Source: Dermacentor variabilis
Taxonomy: Eukaryota > Arthropoda > Arachnida > Ixodida > Ixodidae
Direction of reading: 5' to 3'
DNA length: 64,000 nt
NCBI RefSeq assembly: GCF_050947875.1
Contig: NC_134572.1
Location: 131,337,605-131,401,604, forward strand
Shown: piece by piece, positions 10,967 to 23,690 of the stretch
Layout of the letters: the number at the start of each line of letters is the position of its first letter
Numbering within the stretch: the stretch's first letter is position 1
Program-made: the position numbers and the translations under genes
Notes under the pieces: model-generated
The model's input: the letters and a program-made list of their open reading frames with translations, nothing else
Told to the model about the DNA's origin: nothing
Database searches by the model: none

Positions 10967-13526
10967 GATAATCCAATAACACGTGACGGGATTCACAACA
11001 CCCAAGGCAAGCTTCACAGTTTCAGGTACCAGCATGTGGCATTGGTGTCGCACCGCGATGGTGCATAAAGTGGAGACCGAGAGAAACCGTCGTTGTTTGT
11101 CTGCTACTAGTGAAATATTAAATAACCTTAGCTTGTTGTTTATCGTCCGCTCCGCTCAGACCAGTGCATACACAGATGGAACAACTCAGATGGTACAGAT
11201 GGTACAACTCAGATGGAACAATAGTGTGCTTATAGTGTGCGCTGTCACACCGCTCATGCCAGCAACGGAAGACAGATCATTGTCATGTCGCCCCATAAAG
11301 GTGCTACCACGCTAGAGGGGAAAATCACTCGAGGCTTGCGCAAGGCGTCCGGACACGCGAGCATCGGCACGGTCACACTTGCGGGTGTCTTTGCCGCCAC
11401 GGCAAACAAGTGATTCGCCATCAGCTGGAATCACAGAGGCTGCGATAAGTGATGCTAAGTGAGGGGGGTATATTTTCTTGCAGCCTTCATCCATATGAAT
11501 GAATCGGTCGCTCCTCATTGGTTTGTTCGAACGGCATCAAGTGGCATGTCGGCTAAAGATTTCTCCAAGAACTATTTACTCCGCGGCAGGAAAAAGTTGC
11601 CACTCGCTCGTTTTCGCGGCACTCGTTCTAGGCCTGCGGCATGCCGCGCACGTTTTTACCGCTAGTGTGAATGTACCTTAACGTAAAGCTATCCTATTCT
11701 GACTTTATTGAAAAGTTGTGTCGTCAATTTTACGTAACCACAGACGCTATAATCGAGAAGTGACCCAAAGTGTTGTTTGAAGAGTCTAATGAAACACTCT
11801 TGTTTATAGAACGTCACTTTTGTTTCCTTTCAAAGTGAATAGCATTGGCTACCTTGATGGGTTTTTCTTATGTAATTGGCTGACAATGCCCGACGAACAC
11901 GCTGACGTAGAGAGGGTAAATGTGGGGCTGAGATATCACACTGAAAAGTAACCACCTGAGGAAAGTGGCGCCGGTGTCTGCGATTGGTCCGCTTCCCCTT
12001 TGCTCTGCTTCAGGTCGCTGGTCGAAAATTGCGGTTACATGCAATCGAGAGTTAAACAGGCTACTAAAGCTGGTCCCCAGTGAAGAATAGTTGGCATAGC
12101 GTCATCATGTATGGCATGTATGGGCTAAAGGTGCTCGACAACGTTATACAACCAGGAAACATTTTTATTAAACGTAAAAAAATCATTCTCACCGGCAACT
12201 CTGAGTAACCAATGCCATCGGCGGACATCCATCTTCTATTTCGTTCGGAACGGGGTCCGCAATCTTTGGCTAGTCTAAAAAAAGTTCAGTTTTGTTCGGC
12301 ATGTCAATGCATTGTTAGCGCGTAAATGCGATTTTACTTGGTGAATTTTCTCGATTTTCTTACATCGCGTCACAAACAGGGGAAGTGGGTGCAGCCAGAA
12401 TAATTTCGACCAATAGCGGAGGGCTATTGGCGAAAAAGGCGAAGGATCGGAAATATAATTCTTTTTCTTTTGTTCCGCCTAACCATGCATAACCACTGTG
12501 TGCAGGTCACATGAGACGGAGAGTTTTCGCCGTTTTCGTTTCATCCATGACAGGTAGGTGAAGTGTGCGTGGCCCCAAATTTTTAACCTTTTGTAGAGGG
12601 CTAATGGCAGCTATGGAATACAGATAGTTTTAGATAGCTTTATGGCATAGCCTCCTTGGCTCCCGCCGCCAAGCTCCTTTAGGTCAGCCACGTCCACGTC
12701 GTTTTGTCATTCTTTAAGCCAAATTCACTCTACGTTTCCGTAGAACGTCTAAGCTTCCGCAAAATGGCGAGATATCACGATTCCGCCGACGGGGGCGCTG
12801 ACGACACCACTAACGAAGACTGTGCGAACACGCGTCGAGAATACGTTTATACGTTTTTGATTGCTATTGCGATAAAATACAACTGCGAGAATGGCTCAGA
12901 AATTAAGAAATAAACCTGTTGAGCAGCAGAAAAGACAAGTAACCTATAGCAGGTTATTTAACCATTTTCCCTATTCAAGTGTCTCAGTAATGTGGATTGG
13001 AAAAACCAAACTGCTTTAAGGAGTTTAGTAAGATTTATTAAGCAGTGCTTTGGCATATTGATTAAGCAAACGTGTTTTGATTCAGGGATTTGATGACATT
13101 CTGAAAGTAGCGCTGAAACTGAGTACTGCATCAGCATTAACCCAAATTATTTTCAGCTGATCTGTCCATGGATGACATAATGTCTAGAAGTGTTAGATAA
13201 AGACCACATGTGGTGCTAGACGTGAGAGCAATGCAGAACAAATTAATATTATCAGAAGTGATTTAAGCGCTTCATGAATGACTACGTGTCGGAAATGAGG
13301 ATAAGAAAAAAGGAATATTACGTTTCGCGCATTCTACGGGCTGTTGGTGACAGAAAACATATGTAACGTCGGTAATGGTGTAGTTTGCCTTCATTCGAAT
13401 GAGCGCTCTACCATATATTGTCGATGAGCATGCAGTTAATACCTTTATATCTTCTGCTTTCTTGAAAGTATAGTATCCTTCATTAGCAGGACAGCGCAAT
13501 TACCTCTTACTTCAAATTGCCCAAAT
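10967..13526. other. Mostly unassigned DNA; short tandem repeat and one tiny open frame
   Basis: Contains a short tandem repeat of an ACAGATGGTACAACTC-like unit at about 11165-11220. At 12764 an ATG in good context (AAAATGGC) opens a 49-codon frame ending at 12913, with an AATAAA overlapping its stop (12909-12914); no family is recognised and chance is likely. The rest shows nothing I can support. Confidence 0.4.
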
Positions 13527-14410
13527 ATGAATGTAGAGCTTGGTAAAAGCTTCGCATTACCTTCCATCGAAACAGATGTACCTATATCAGTGGTTATTAA
13601 CTTGGACAAGGCCAAATCTACTGTTCTTGACATGATTCCTTCTATACGAATTAAGAATTACATCTACATATTAGGTGCTATTATTTGTGTCTATTTAAAC
13701 GCTCTCTAGAAACGGGTGTATATCCTAAGGTACTAAATGTAGCGAAAATTGTGCCCGTCTATTAAATTCCAGATCTATTCAATAACTATAGAGGAATAAC
13801 GATTCTAAATTTAGTTATTACAATGGTTGAAAAAATTCTACGCAAGCATATACATACATCTTTCAGAAAACATTATGTTACTTGCACAAATGAGTCTAGT
13901 TTCCAGCCCCATACATCTATAACCTGTGATGTTGTTGTAATTGCAGGACTTATTAATTCATTACTCATAATAAGATTGATGGTGTCATTTTTCTAGACAT
14001 TAGTAAATATTTCGACGCCATCGATTACGAAATGCCATTGGAAGAAACATATATATAGATATTTTCAGGTGTGCATATCACGATTTGTTTGGCAGCTATT
14101 TCTCTGAGTGAAGAGAATGTGTGCTTGTTAATGGCCTCGTTTCTACGTCCCAAAGCGTCACATTGAGTGTTCTGCGAGAGTCCTTGCCCGGGCTCCCATT
14201 TTTCTCGAAATACCTCAACGATTAGCCTTCGGTCTTACATAATTCGGAAGCCTTATTGTACTCTGGCCACAGCGGATTCATTTTTCTCGGGGTACAGAAC
14301 GGAAGACCTTCTCTATATAAGAAATCAGGAGCTTTGCAACGTTTCTATTAGTCTATAAATGCACGCTGCATTCTTAAATTTCAGAAAGATAGTCTTCTGA
14401 TCAAGAATTT
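13527..14410 (+). pseudogene. Non-LTR retrotransposon reverse transcriptase remnant
   Basis: Translated in shifting frames this reads as a LINE RT. In order: a KAKSTVLDMIPS stretch (the usual K..GxDxIP region) near 13610-13650; a SLETGVYPKVL stretch near 13705; NNYRGITILN near 13775-13805, the counterpart of NYRPISIL; FLDISKYFDAIDYE near 13990-14030, motif A with its catalytic Asp; then a weak copy of the GVPQGS..GPLLF...YINDL region near 14160-14230. The YADD motif is not intact. It has stops and frameshifts throughout. The layout suggests a Jockey/CR1-type element; no ORF1 or endonuclease is seen, so it is 5' truncated or eroded. Confidence 0.75.
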
Positions 14411-14415
14411 CGCTC

Positions 14416-14451
14416 GCGGCCCAGGTGACCGAGCGCGCTCACCCGGGCCGC
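14416..14451. repeat. Imperfect GC-rich hairpin
   Basis: 13-nt arms (14416-14428 and 14439-14451) with one mismatch and a 10-nt loop. It lies at the edge between the LINE remnant and the repeat that follows. Confidence 0.6.
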
Positions 14452-14699
14452 TGCATATTGAAAGCCATCTGCGATGGGGCACAGTCCGCCACAGCTGTAT
14501 TTCCACGGCTTAGTTCGCGTTGATGGGAGACGCCGCGCGAAGGTCAGTTCGCTTGTAGCGACCGTCCATCACTACGTTGTCTCCGCTTCTGGGAAATCCA
14601 GTTTACTTCGCGGTGCCTCGCCGTGGGGGTCACTGCCCCCTGCTCTTGCTTGGAATTGAGGCGGCTGCCCGAATGAGGCGCCACCACAGCCACTCGGCA

Positions 14700-15015
14700 A
14701 ACCTGCTTTTACTTTTGAGTAAAGCCAGTCGACTCCCTGTTCTCAAGCTGGTAAAGCGTGTATTCCTTGCCTCCGCTAAACAGAGTTCCCAACACGCTCG
14801 CTGCTGCTGCCGCGCTCCCTCGCACCAGCGTATTGGCACCGAGTCTCCGCGGTCGTCTAGTGAGATGTGTTCATGTTCTTTATGCGCACATGACACCATG
14901 CTAATTTAGTTGGTATGCCGATGTTTACAAATTTATACGGCCGATACAACAAGTATCCTTGGTATAGCTGTTTACTAGTTTGATATCGCCATCGATACTT
15001 CGCATTTCGGATGAA
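14700..15015 (+). repeat. Dispersed repeat, copy 1 (second copy at 48900-49205)
   Basis: Shares a long collinear stretch with 48900-49205 in the same orientation. Shared blocks include GATGTGTTCATGTTC, TGTTTACAAATTTATACGG versus TGTTTCTAACTTTATGCGG, and a final TTTCGGATGAAAC versus TTTCGGGTGAAAC. By eye the identity is about 70-80% with small indels. I see no coding capacity. It is an interspersed family of unknown class. Confidence 0.65.
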
Positions 15016-15479
15016 ACATACTTCTTTTATAACCAACACGTGAAACCTGAGCCTGCGGTGCATAACCAACTTACTGCCATATTACACTGTGGATTGACGG
15101 AGGCATACAAAACTTGCTCGCCTAATTGTTTGGAGTTAAAAATGCAGGAACTTCAAACCGCCACACACAAACAGGGATTCCCGAGCGCGAGTGCATTCGC
15201 GCGCATACGCAAAAACACGTCCGGAAAAGAAAACTGTTCACTTCAAAAGAACATTTATTCATGCAACTAATGTATCATGTACCCTAGGGAAGACGAGTAG
15301 CAACGACAGAAAAAAATAAGGGCAGGAAAGCACACTTCCAGAAAACCACATTACATGGATGCAAGATTGCCGCAGGCGCGAACTAGAGGATCGCTGGTCA
15401 CAGACACCTGCGGGTTATTTTGTTGCCGCTAAGATTCTCTTGGCACCAGGAATTTCTCGAACAGCGCGTGGCTGTTGAG

Positions 15480-16000
15480 CCGGATTGCACGACGTCCTCC
15501 TACTCTTAGCCTCCCCGAATCTATCGTACAGGCGTGCGTGCAGGCTTCGAGGGCGCGGTGTCGCCCGCCAACGGCACTTAGAATAGTTCCGTGACACCTG
15601 AGGTGCACTTGCGCTGTGCCGATCCGTATGCCAGCCTGCGTGGCCAAAAAAGACATCTCTCGCTGAGGCGTGCGCAGCCGTTGGCTCGGAGGGCGCGGTG
15701 TCGCCAGTCACCGACACCTCGGGGTAATGTCGTTTACCCTTGAGGTGCTCCTGCGCTCTGACGCCCGGAATCGAATCTCTTGCTGTGGCGTGCGTGGCTG
15801 TTGGCTCGGAAAGCGCGGTGTCGCCAGTCACCGACACCTCGGGGTAATAACCCGTGAGGTGCTCCTGCGCTCTGCCGCCCTCAACCTCTCGTGGAGGGGG
15901 CCGTGGCTATTGCTTGGGATTTCTACGTAGCTTCTTGCACGCGCATAGCAGAGCCACTGCGATGCCAACCTGGTCCAAACCACTGCAACTAGAATTAAGT
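15480..16000 (+). repeat. Minisatellite-bearing dispersed element, copy 1
   Basis: About three units of a GC-rich tandem repeat (spacing 142 and 114 bp between GAGGTGC marks at 15600, 15742 and 15856) followed by a unique flank ending CGATGCCAACCTGGTCCAA. The same units and flank occur inverted at 42095-42540. Sharing the flank shows that the array is part of a larger dispersed element and did not expand independently at each site. The long open frames across the array (15415-15837, minus) are a by-product of the GC-rich repeat. Confidence 0.7.
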
Positions 16001-16325
16001 TGCAGTTTTGAAAGGCCTCTGAGGTACGAATCGTTTTAATAGTTCGTCTACAACGCCAACTGTATGTAATTCGTTAGATCAGCCATTTGTACATAACGCC
16101 ACTAAGGCTCAGCGCCAAGCACATCATGTCACCTGATCCCAGAAATGGGCTGTATTGAGAACGACGCCTCTTCAAGTTTCGCAGATCATACCTGCTGCTC
16201 TTTCTCAAAAACATGATCTACCACTGGAACTGTGCGGGTAGGTGCGTTCTGCACCTTATTACGGCGAAAGCCTTAGACGGCTCATGGGACGAAAGTTTGA
16301 CCGTCCGGAATTATTGCACCAACAT

Positions 16326-16600
16326 TGGGGGTCGAACCCACGACCTTTGGTGTTAGTTACGGCAAAGTGAATTAACGGTTAGTCATTTAAGGCACTCGAA
16401 CCCACGACCTCTGGTTGGAGTCGAACCCTCGACCTTTGGTTGAATTCTGACCCACTTGGAGATATGAGCGAACCGCCCATATCTCCAAGTGGGATTCCAA
16501 TTGACATCGTGAAGGTGGAGAGTCGAACCATTACCTTTGGTATTAAGGCGCAGTTAATAAAGGTAGAGTCAATTAAGGCACTGGAACTTACTACCTTCGA
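16326..16600. repeat. Degenerate tandem repeat with TCGAACCCACGACC core
   Basis: The core recurs near 16332, 16392, 16420, 16522 and, more weakly, 16583, each followed by TTTGGT or a variant. The core resembles a B box of tRNA-type promoters, so an origin from tandem SINE fragments is possible, but this is inference. Confidence 0.55.
16451..16493. repeat. Perfect hairpin, 16-nt arms, 11-nt loop
   Basis: Arms at 16451-16466 (CCCACTTGGAGATATG) and 16478-16493 are exact reverse complements. No terminator or RNA-gene context is seen around it. It sits inside the degenerate tandem repeat. Confidence 0.95.
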
Positions 16601-16819
16601 TGGGAGAAAACAAATAATAGGAAGTAACAAAGAATTATAATGGAAATGTCAAGTAATGTAATGAATGTTTCATGAGCGCGCACGCTTTCACCTTCATTCT
16701 CTTTATCGTACACTAAAGTGGGCGACTTTTCTCAACTATGACATAGAAAGAGACAAGCGCGGAAATCCAGTCAGTGACCTCAGGTACCGAATGCTACCAG
16801 CGCGCGTACTGCAGCGTGC

Positions 16820-16858
16820 ATTGCACCAGAGCTCACTAGGAGTGAGCTCTGGTGCAAT
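16820..16858. repeat. Perfect hairpin, 18-nt arms, 3-nt loop
   Basis: Arms at 16820-16837 (ATTGCACCAGAGCTCACT) and 16841-16858 are exact reverse complements separated by AGG. There is no sequence relation to the hairpin at 16451. Confidence 0.95.
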
Positions 16859-16929
16859 TTAGCTGCCTTTGACAATCGTGTCGAGCTTGAGGAGGCTACT
16901 GCGTGAACGAGCGACTCTGTATGCTTGTG

Positions 16930-17255
16930 TAGGCAACCACTACGTTGAGGAGAGATGGGCTCGTCGGAGACTTGACAATATACTAGAGAGAGTACGGTAC
17001 CTTTCAATAAATGTATGGCTTAAGAAAGCTTATAATCGGAAAGGCGATCACTACGCTAAGGAGAGCTGGACTAACCGGCGTCGATGTCGAAGTTCGTGGG
17101 CATATCTGGGCAAGGAAGTGGGTGTCCTAGCAGATGTTAAAGGAGCCTTGCCACTCCTTTCTTCGAACCAGAGAAGATACCAGAGAGAGTTTGGTGCCTT
17201 TTTAAAAATGTATTCATTAAGAAAGTTTATCAAAGGGAATAATAATTTATATTAA
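16930..17255 (+). repeat. Diverged tandem duplication
   Basis: The segment from about 16938 (ACTACGTTGAGGAGAG ... CTTAAGAAAGCTTATAATCG) recurs from about 17048 to 17240 (ACTACGCTAAGGAGAG ... TTAAGAAAGTTTATC) with an extra internal block. No gene is recognised in either copy. Confidence 0.5.
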
Positions 17256-17487
17256 AGTCTAGTAATAATATTTTTAGCACAATATACTAATAATAGCGCC
17301 GATTTAGAGAGAGCAGTATTTACTTCCTCCGTTTTATTCTTAAAGCGCTTCTTCCCAGCTAGCGCTGCGCTGATAGTAATGTCCTTTCTCATTTACCATA
17401 TTTAATGCGTTTAGCATTCCTTGTGAGTTCATCCAGTCTGAAGCAATAATGCGAATAGCATAATTTGCTACTTCAACCGTTTTCAGC

Positions 17488-17562
17488 CCATCCATCCATC
17501 CATCCATCCATCCATCCATCCATCCATCCATCCATCCGTCCGTCCGTCCGTCCGTCCGTCCG
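17488..17562. repeat. (CATC)n then (CGTC)n microsatellite
   Basis: Twelve or so CATC units to about 17536 pass into about six CGTC units. The switch of one base in the unit suggests C-to-T conversion or the reverse spreading within one array. Confidence 0.95.
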
Positions 17563-17619
17563 GCCTCTTACGCCAACCCGTCATCCAAGCCGTCTGCCTG
17601 CTTGGTCCACTAGATATAT

Positions 17620-19115
17620 GTGACTCTGGTTGTGATGCCGTCATGGTCGTTCTATTGTCATTCCAGCGTCGTGATCTTGCTCGGGTCATGGCATCGTTAT
17701 CGTTTACGCATTTTACCCCGACACAGTGGTTCCAGTTGTCTAATAGCTTGGGCCACAGGTATGGACTGGTGGTCATGATGCCGTCATGGTCATTGCATAG
17801 CTGTCATTCCAGCTTTGTCATTCGACGCTTCTAATGTCGTCGTCGTCACGCCATCGTCGTCATACCGGTTTCGCGATACAGTCATTGTCTTTTTTTTAAA
17901 TTGCGATAAAGACTTGCCTTTAAGGCACAATTCTTGGTGCGTATATGTGTATTATATGTGCGCTGTGAGGCCTGTGTTGTGTATAAATTGAAGCAGTGTT
18001 TTGTGGAATCTGTTGTCATGTATCCAGTGGTCATAGCTGGTTGACACACTGTAGCGGAGGCCGGCTTGCAGTAGGAGACGCGAGCGTTCCGATTTTAAAC
18101 CAGTACATGTCCATATTAGGTGGTATGTATCTGCTTCCATCACAGGAACGGAGCAGTATGGACACGTAGCACCCAGTGGTAAATGCGACCAGTTCCACCT
18201 TGGGATAATAGCCGGTGTAAGGGCCACTCCGGCCCGAAGCCTCCTAAGCACAACTTCCTCCGCCCTAGTAAGGTGAAGGGGGAGGGAGCAGACACACGGT
18301 GGGATAAGAGCGCGTGTGTCCTGCCGGAGAACATTTTTACGGGCTCGGATACAGTCATCGTCATGCCACTGTCATCATACACTAGTCATCATCACATTGC
18401 CCTCACGCCGTTGTCAAGGTATTGTCGTCGCTGCACTGTCGCCATACAGCAGTCGTCATGCATTCTTTGTCCAACCGAGGTCAGGATGCCGTCGCAGTGG
18501 TTCTATCGTCATCATTACAGCTTCCACATCCGGCTTTCGTCATGCCGTCGTCATACCATTCTCGTACCGTTGTCGCCATGCCATCCTCGTCACACTGTCA
18601 TTTCACCATCATCATCGCTTCAGTATTGTCATCCATTGTCGTCATGCTGGCGTCATTATACACCTTGGCCGATCTATCGCCGTGATTCCTTGTTCGTCAA
18701 TCTATAGTAATCATTTCATTGAATCCTGATAATGCCGCCGTTGTCATGCCATCATTGTCCCTGAATCGTCGTCAAACAGACGCTATCATGCATCCATTTT
18801 CATACCATCGTCATCATGCCGTCTTGATCATGCCATCGTCGGCATTTCCGCTCTTTCATGCAGTTGCGGTCGTTCCGTCGTGGTTACACCATCTTTGTCA
18901 TACAGTCGTCATCATCTCATTGCCCTCATGTCATCGTCGTCACGTTGTCGCCGTTATACCATCGTGATATCTTAAGAATCAATATCTTATTTTCCTCACG
19001 TCGTCGTTGTATGTCTTTGTCGTTCGATCGATATCATTCCTCCTTCACCAATTCATCTTCACTGCATCGGCGTCATACAGACAGCGTCATGCCATCATGC
19101 TCACGGACGGCATTG
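17620..19115 (+). repeat. GTC/ATC-rich degenerate array (CATGCCGTCGTCATA-like units)
   Basis: Long low-complexity stretch of CGTCATGCC, CATCGTCGTCA and similar units, split by a LINE at 17886-18347. It produces long open frames on the plus strand (18183-18729, 18719-19211) rich in Ser, His, Pro and Arg; these are repeat artefacts and not proteins. Confidence 0.8.
17886..18347 (-). mobile_element. 5'-truncated LINE with 11-bp target duplication
   Basis: On the minus strand the end of a LINE ORF2: LRRLRAGVALTP near 18245, a zinc-binding CPYCSVPV...H...C segment near 18140, then LLQFIHNTGL near the stop at 17952. The 3' end carries a run of eight A on the coding strand (17890-17897). GATACAGTCAT at 17875-17885 and 18348-18358 is an exact 11-bp duplication, so both ends of the insertion are defined. 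The host site is the GTC-rich array; because the array is repetitive, a chance match is possible but unlikely at 11 bp. Non-LTR elements integrate by target-primed reverse transcription, which leaves such duplications and 5' truncation. Confidence 0.8.
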
Positions 19116-19839
19116 GTAAGCGAGTGCCATAGCAATGTGGCACGATGTCAGAGTATGTTGCATATAGCAGAAACAACGAAGGTCTCAGAATTTTGTTGTT
19201 TTTCAGAATAAACTTGACTTCACCCATATGGTCTGTCACTACATAGCTAGAATAGTATTCGCATTACCGTCGATAGTCATGGCGAGATGAGTGGTTGTGT
19301 AATTTGTTCTTTTTTTTTCGTTTTTCTTTTGACCGCTACAAACTGCAGTGGTCTATCCCATGACTTCGAATAAATTACCAGCATATTTGCGTTTGCAGAT
19401 CCCACAAATATTTCTCGCGTAAAAGAAAAAAAGCGAGGCTACAGATGGATCTGTGTGTGTATTTCATGCGTGTTTGCCCTATATATTTCCATATTTTTCT
19501 TGATTAAATACGTGAACTCAACACCTTTAACATGCCGCGCCATTGAGAGGCTCCAAGGAAATAACATTGATTTGAAATGGAAGAAAAAATTTCTGGTACA
19601 AGTGTGCGAAGTCTGGCTACTTAGGCAGCACCCGGGCCATTAAGAAACCAAGAAACACGGGCGATATCACTTAACTGCTACTTTAGTTATAAAAAGGACT
19701 TATATGCATACATGGCTGAAAGATATCACGGCTACTGAACCTCATGTCCGCGTGTTAAGAAATAAAATAACATAACGAAGGGGAAAAAATTCTGGTTGAA
19801 AACAACGTTGAAAAGTGAGAAACGAAGAGGAAAAGGAAG
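19116..19839. other. No gene recognised
   Basis: AT-rich; T-runs near 19310-19330. Short open frames only. Confidence 0.45.
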
Positions 19840-19970
19840 AGAGGTCAGCCTAGGTCAGCCAAGTGCGTGCTTGGTTGGCCGTCTATACTTGGGGAGGAGA
19901 AAGGAGGAAGAATACATAAGATGAAAGAAAGATAAAGAAAAGAATAAAGAAGCAGACATTGCCAAATAAG
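19840..19970 (-). repeat. LINE 3'-UTR fragment
   Basis: The stretch GGTTGGCCGTCTATACTTGG followed by GGAGGAGAAAGGAGG resembles the 3' end of the LINE at 62531-64000 (GGGTACCCTATACTGGGG then GAGAGGGTAAAGGGGAGG). Probably a small 3' piece of the same LINE family, coding strand minus. Confidence 0.45.
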
Positions 19971-20334
19971 TTATAAGGTGAATGAAAAGGATGCTATTTG
20001 AAAACGATATATAAAGCAAACTAACAAGCATAACAAGAACAGTCTGGAACGGCTACCAACCAAAATGTCAACAGTTACAATATTACAGTTGATATGGTAA
20101 TAAGGAGATGGCGGGTGACAATTCATGGAAAAAAATATAAAGAACACATAGTTGTCGAGACATTTCATCTCCTTCTCAAATAATAAACTCAAGACGTGCT
20201 TTTTAAGTTTTTAACGAGTACGCAGCTTCTGTAGATTCGTTACGTAGGGCATTCAAAAGTACAAGTTAAAACTCGTTAAAAGAAGTTCTCATTCAATAAA
20301 AGAAATAATTCGTTAAAAAGAAGAATACGCAGTA

Positions 20335-20835
20335 CGGTTTATGGAACCTTGTGCGCAACGGTCGTCTTTAGCCTATGGTTGCTGATTCAATATTTTGCAA
20401 GTGGACCTTGTTCATTTGTGCGTTTAGAACAGCTGAGATTGTGGATTTCAAGTACTCCACGAATAATGGCAGGGTTAGCAGCAACGTTAGTACGTGGCGT
20501 CCTCTGCTGCGGAATAATCGCGACGGATCAAACTTTTTTTTTTCCTCGTTTTGCACCTTCATCGACAGAGGGCCCAGGCTGTCGGCTTTATTCCGTTAGG
20601 GCGCCAAAACTCGAATCGTGGAGCTGCCGATATTAAAATTTTGCAAAGGTTTATGGACATCTCGTGGACCAAGACATGATGCTAACTAGTAAAATAAGCG
20701 GGACAAAGCGCCAAAGCATGACTTATTTCATGCTGTTCGGCATGACATGACGTTCGGTCATTCACCTTTATTTTATAGGATGCTCTTCGAATGCCACTGA
20801 CTATCACCGGCTGCTATTGCGGCTGGTATTGCGCA
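20335..20835 (+). repeat. Dispersed repeat B, copy 1
   Basis: Collinear with 23190-23690, same orientation, roughly 65-75% identical by eye. Shared landmarks: CAACGTTAGTACGTGGC versus AACATCAGTACGTGGC, then CTGCT(G)..GAATAATCGC, then GCCGATATTA, then a block around ATGCCACTGACTAT versus ATGCCGCCGACTAT. Non-coding; class unknown. Confidence 0.6.
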
Positions 20836-21392
20836 CCAACTTGCATAAACGCAACAAAATGGCAAATAATGTCAGGGTTCCTAGAAACGAAAATTCTTGG
20901 CTAGAAAGTGCCTAAAAAGGGAGCAGGTGGCTAGCGTCTTGAGATTTAGACCAGAGCCATCAAGGTTTTTTTTTTTTTTTTAAGAGCCGCAACACGGAAC
21001 GATTGCATTGCAATCATACAGCATGGTACCGCATGAGATTAATATATTTAGCCAAGTCGTCGTTACATGTCATGACAGCTTATCGCTTTATAATAGCTAA
21101 ACGCAAAGCGTATGTGGTTACGAAAGGCAATATTTTGTACAGAGAAAAATCATGGAATGTGTGTACGCCTTACGGTATATGGCCATGGCACGAATGTCAC
21201 GCTTCTGGCACATGGTCAGCTTGTGTACGTTTTCTTTAGATGTAGCTCCCCATATTAAATGACACTAGCATATAAGAACGAGAGGAAAGGGAGTTAACCG
21301 AGGGGCCCGGTATTTATTAATAGTACCATGAGAAGCCAACAAAGACACCAAGGAAAACATCGGAGAAATTACTTGTACTTACCTATTCAATT

Positions 21393-21510
21393 AAAGAAAT
21401 GATAAATTAATGGCAATGAAAGTGGATAAAAAAACAACTTGCCGCAGGTGGGGAACGATACCACGTGGCATTAGCGCGTGCGAGAGCACCGACAAAGCGC
21501 GTATCACCTT
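21393..21510 (-). repeat. Degenerate tRNA-derived SINE-like segment
   Basis: Read on the minus strand, GGTATCGTTCCCCACCTG lies where a tRNA-type B box (GGTTCGANNCC) would be, preceded by a stretch with CACGCGCTAATGCCACG. This resembles the tRNA head of arthropod SINEs, but the A box is not clear. Confidence 0.4.
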
Positions 21511-21699
21511 TAACTGTACTTCTAACGGCAGCGCAGCCATACTCGCAAGGACAACTGAAACGTGTGGGAAAGCCTACCTACGGAATTTTGCGTACGACCT
21601 GTTGACTCGCGCAACGGAACGCCTAATCTGGGATAAAACTACGCGTGTTGTTCGGGAACTTTTGGAGAACACAGCGCTAGTGATCTACCAGTGAAGAGG

Positions 21700-23189
21700 C
21701 TGCCACCTATCGCAGCTTTCGACAAACAAGAGATCGATGGAGCCGCATGAGCCCTCAACATCAGGGGCGCCACATGCCAATAATTCTGCCGGCTGTAAAT
21801 CAAAACTTTTGTAGATCAGCTTTGCCTTCTTCAGTTTCTTTGCGTGCCTGCATCTGGTGATAGATTTTCATTGCAACTCACGACACTGCCGCAGGACAAG
21901 CAAATCGGTGATGTAAATGCGAAGAAATAATCCAAATACAAGAAGTATTCCGGCCCTTCAAATACTATAATGCAGTCCGAAATTTTTGCTTCGGTTGGTT
22001 CACTGTAATAAACTAAATTTTCCCAACCAGGCAGCCCTGTGTTCTTTTTTTTAGTTTCGTGACTGTGGGGCAGGGGAGGGGGTAGACTTTCAATCATAAG
22101 TTGCCATTTATGTGCAGACACCTCTTCTGTGTACCCTAATGCTCCTTCCCTTCACTGGTAATCGTACGGCTCTTGTCACGCCATTTCTTCACAGAACCTT
22201 TTGTTGCTGACTATCGCACTTTTTGTATTCAGGCTACAATTGTGATCACTACTACAGACTCCAATCACCATGCTCTTAAAAGGTCTTATCAATCACCACT
22301 TAAAAAGGAATGCATTACGGTTCATTCAATTTATCTTATTCCGAGAAGGTAATAAGGTAACAGTGTTTTTTTTTTAATTATAATTTGAAAATGTGTTTCG
22401 ATTTATTATGTCAGTCATGTCCGCCTCTGACTAATCCAGCTGAAGGACTAGAATTATGTTAACTGCAAGATGCAAGATTTTCTAAAACCCCCTAAAACTT
22501 GAAAATGATCACCCCATATTAAGAAGCCTAGCTAGTCATCTATTTCTCTCTTTTCAGTGCACTTTCTGTGTGTTCATTTTCTGTCTATCATAATATTTTT
22601 CTTGCACATGTAGATTCATATGTGAATTCCACCACAAATAAAAAGCCTAATATTGGGGTTTAAAGTAATAAACGTCAAGTGAGAAGGAACAATATTTTCT
22701 TTTAGCCAGATGAGCTACCGGGATGAGCTGATTGGTCGAAAAGAAGATCACGGAAAGCCGTAGAGTCGCACATTCTGATTGCAGAACTTGTTGCGTAACT
22801 CAGCGAGACTACTGTACTGAATAACCAAGTATACATTCTATGTAACGGCTTACACAAATCGCTGAATGGTAATCTTTGTTTTTTACTCTAATAGTTTTAC
22901 TAATCCCGTGACAATGACATGCGACGTGAATGCTGCTATAGGGAACGGACGCTTTGTGTTTTTCTCCTTATCTGTAATGTTTCCCAAGTGAAATATGTTC
23001 AATAAGTCTTGTATACCCAACCTTTTTTATCACCTACATTGTGAGCGGCATCATCTGAAAAGGAAATTGCGTATATGTAACGAACTATCCCATAAATACT
23101 GATGGAGCAAGTTATTACACATATTCCACAGAGTTACATCTTAATTATCGAACGCCTTCGCCCGACGAAGCGTAGTGCAATGGATAAGA
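21700..23189. other. No gene recognised
   Basis: AT-rich, unique-looking. The 96-codon minus frame at 21831-22121 has no domain I know. T-run near 22363-22373. Confidence 0.45.
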
Positions 23190-23690
23190 TTTTTCATGGA
23201 GCCTTTTACGCAACGGTTTCCTTCATATAGGGTTCACAATTAAGTATTTTGCCATAAGGCCTTGTGTATTCGGAGGTTTAAATGGATTGCAAGCATAACA
23301 CGAGTAAGGGCATAGTAAGCAGAAACATCAGTACGTGGCACCCTCGTCTGCTGAATAATCGCAACGATCAATGTTTTTTGCTGCTTCCTAGCCGCCTCAA
23401 AAGATGGCCTTGGGCCATCGGCTTGGTCCTCTTAAGGTGCCAAAGTTGAAATTGTGGTGCAGCCGATATTACGATTTAGCAAAGTTTTATCAATCATATT
23501 TCGCACGCGTAAACATGTGCCTGCTCACCGCTCCAAATTGTGAAGTACGTGGATAAAAGCCCTAAGTATGAACATCAGTCATAGTTCTCCATAACGGCGT
23601 TCACTCATCCAACCTTTGCTTTACGATACGCTATTCAAATGCCGCCGACTATATTTCATCGGGTGGATTTATGAGCAAGCGGCATCAGCA
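23190..23690 (+). repeat. Dispersed repeat B, copy 2
   Basis: Partner of 20335-20835 (landmarks given there). The two copies are about 2.85 kb apart, so a local segmental duplication is an alternative to two insertions; the intervening DNA does not look duplicated. Confidence 0.6.
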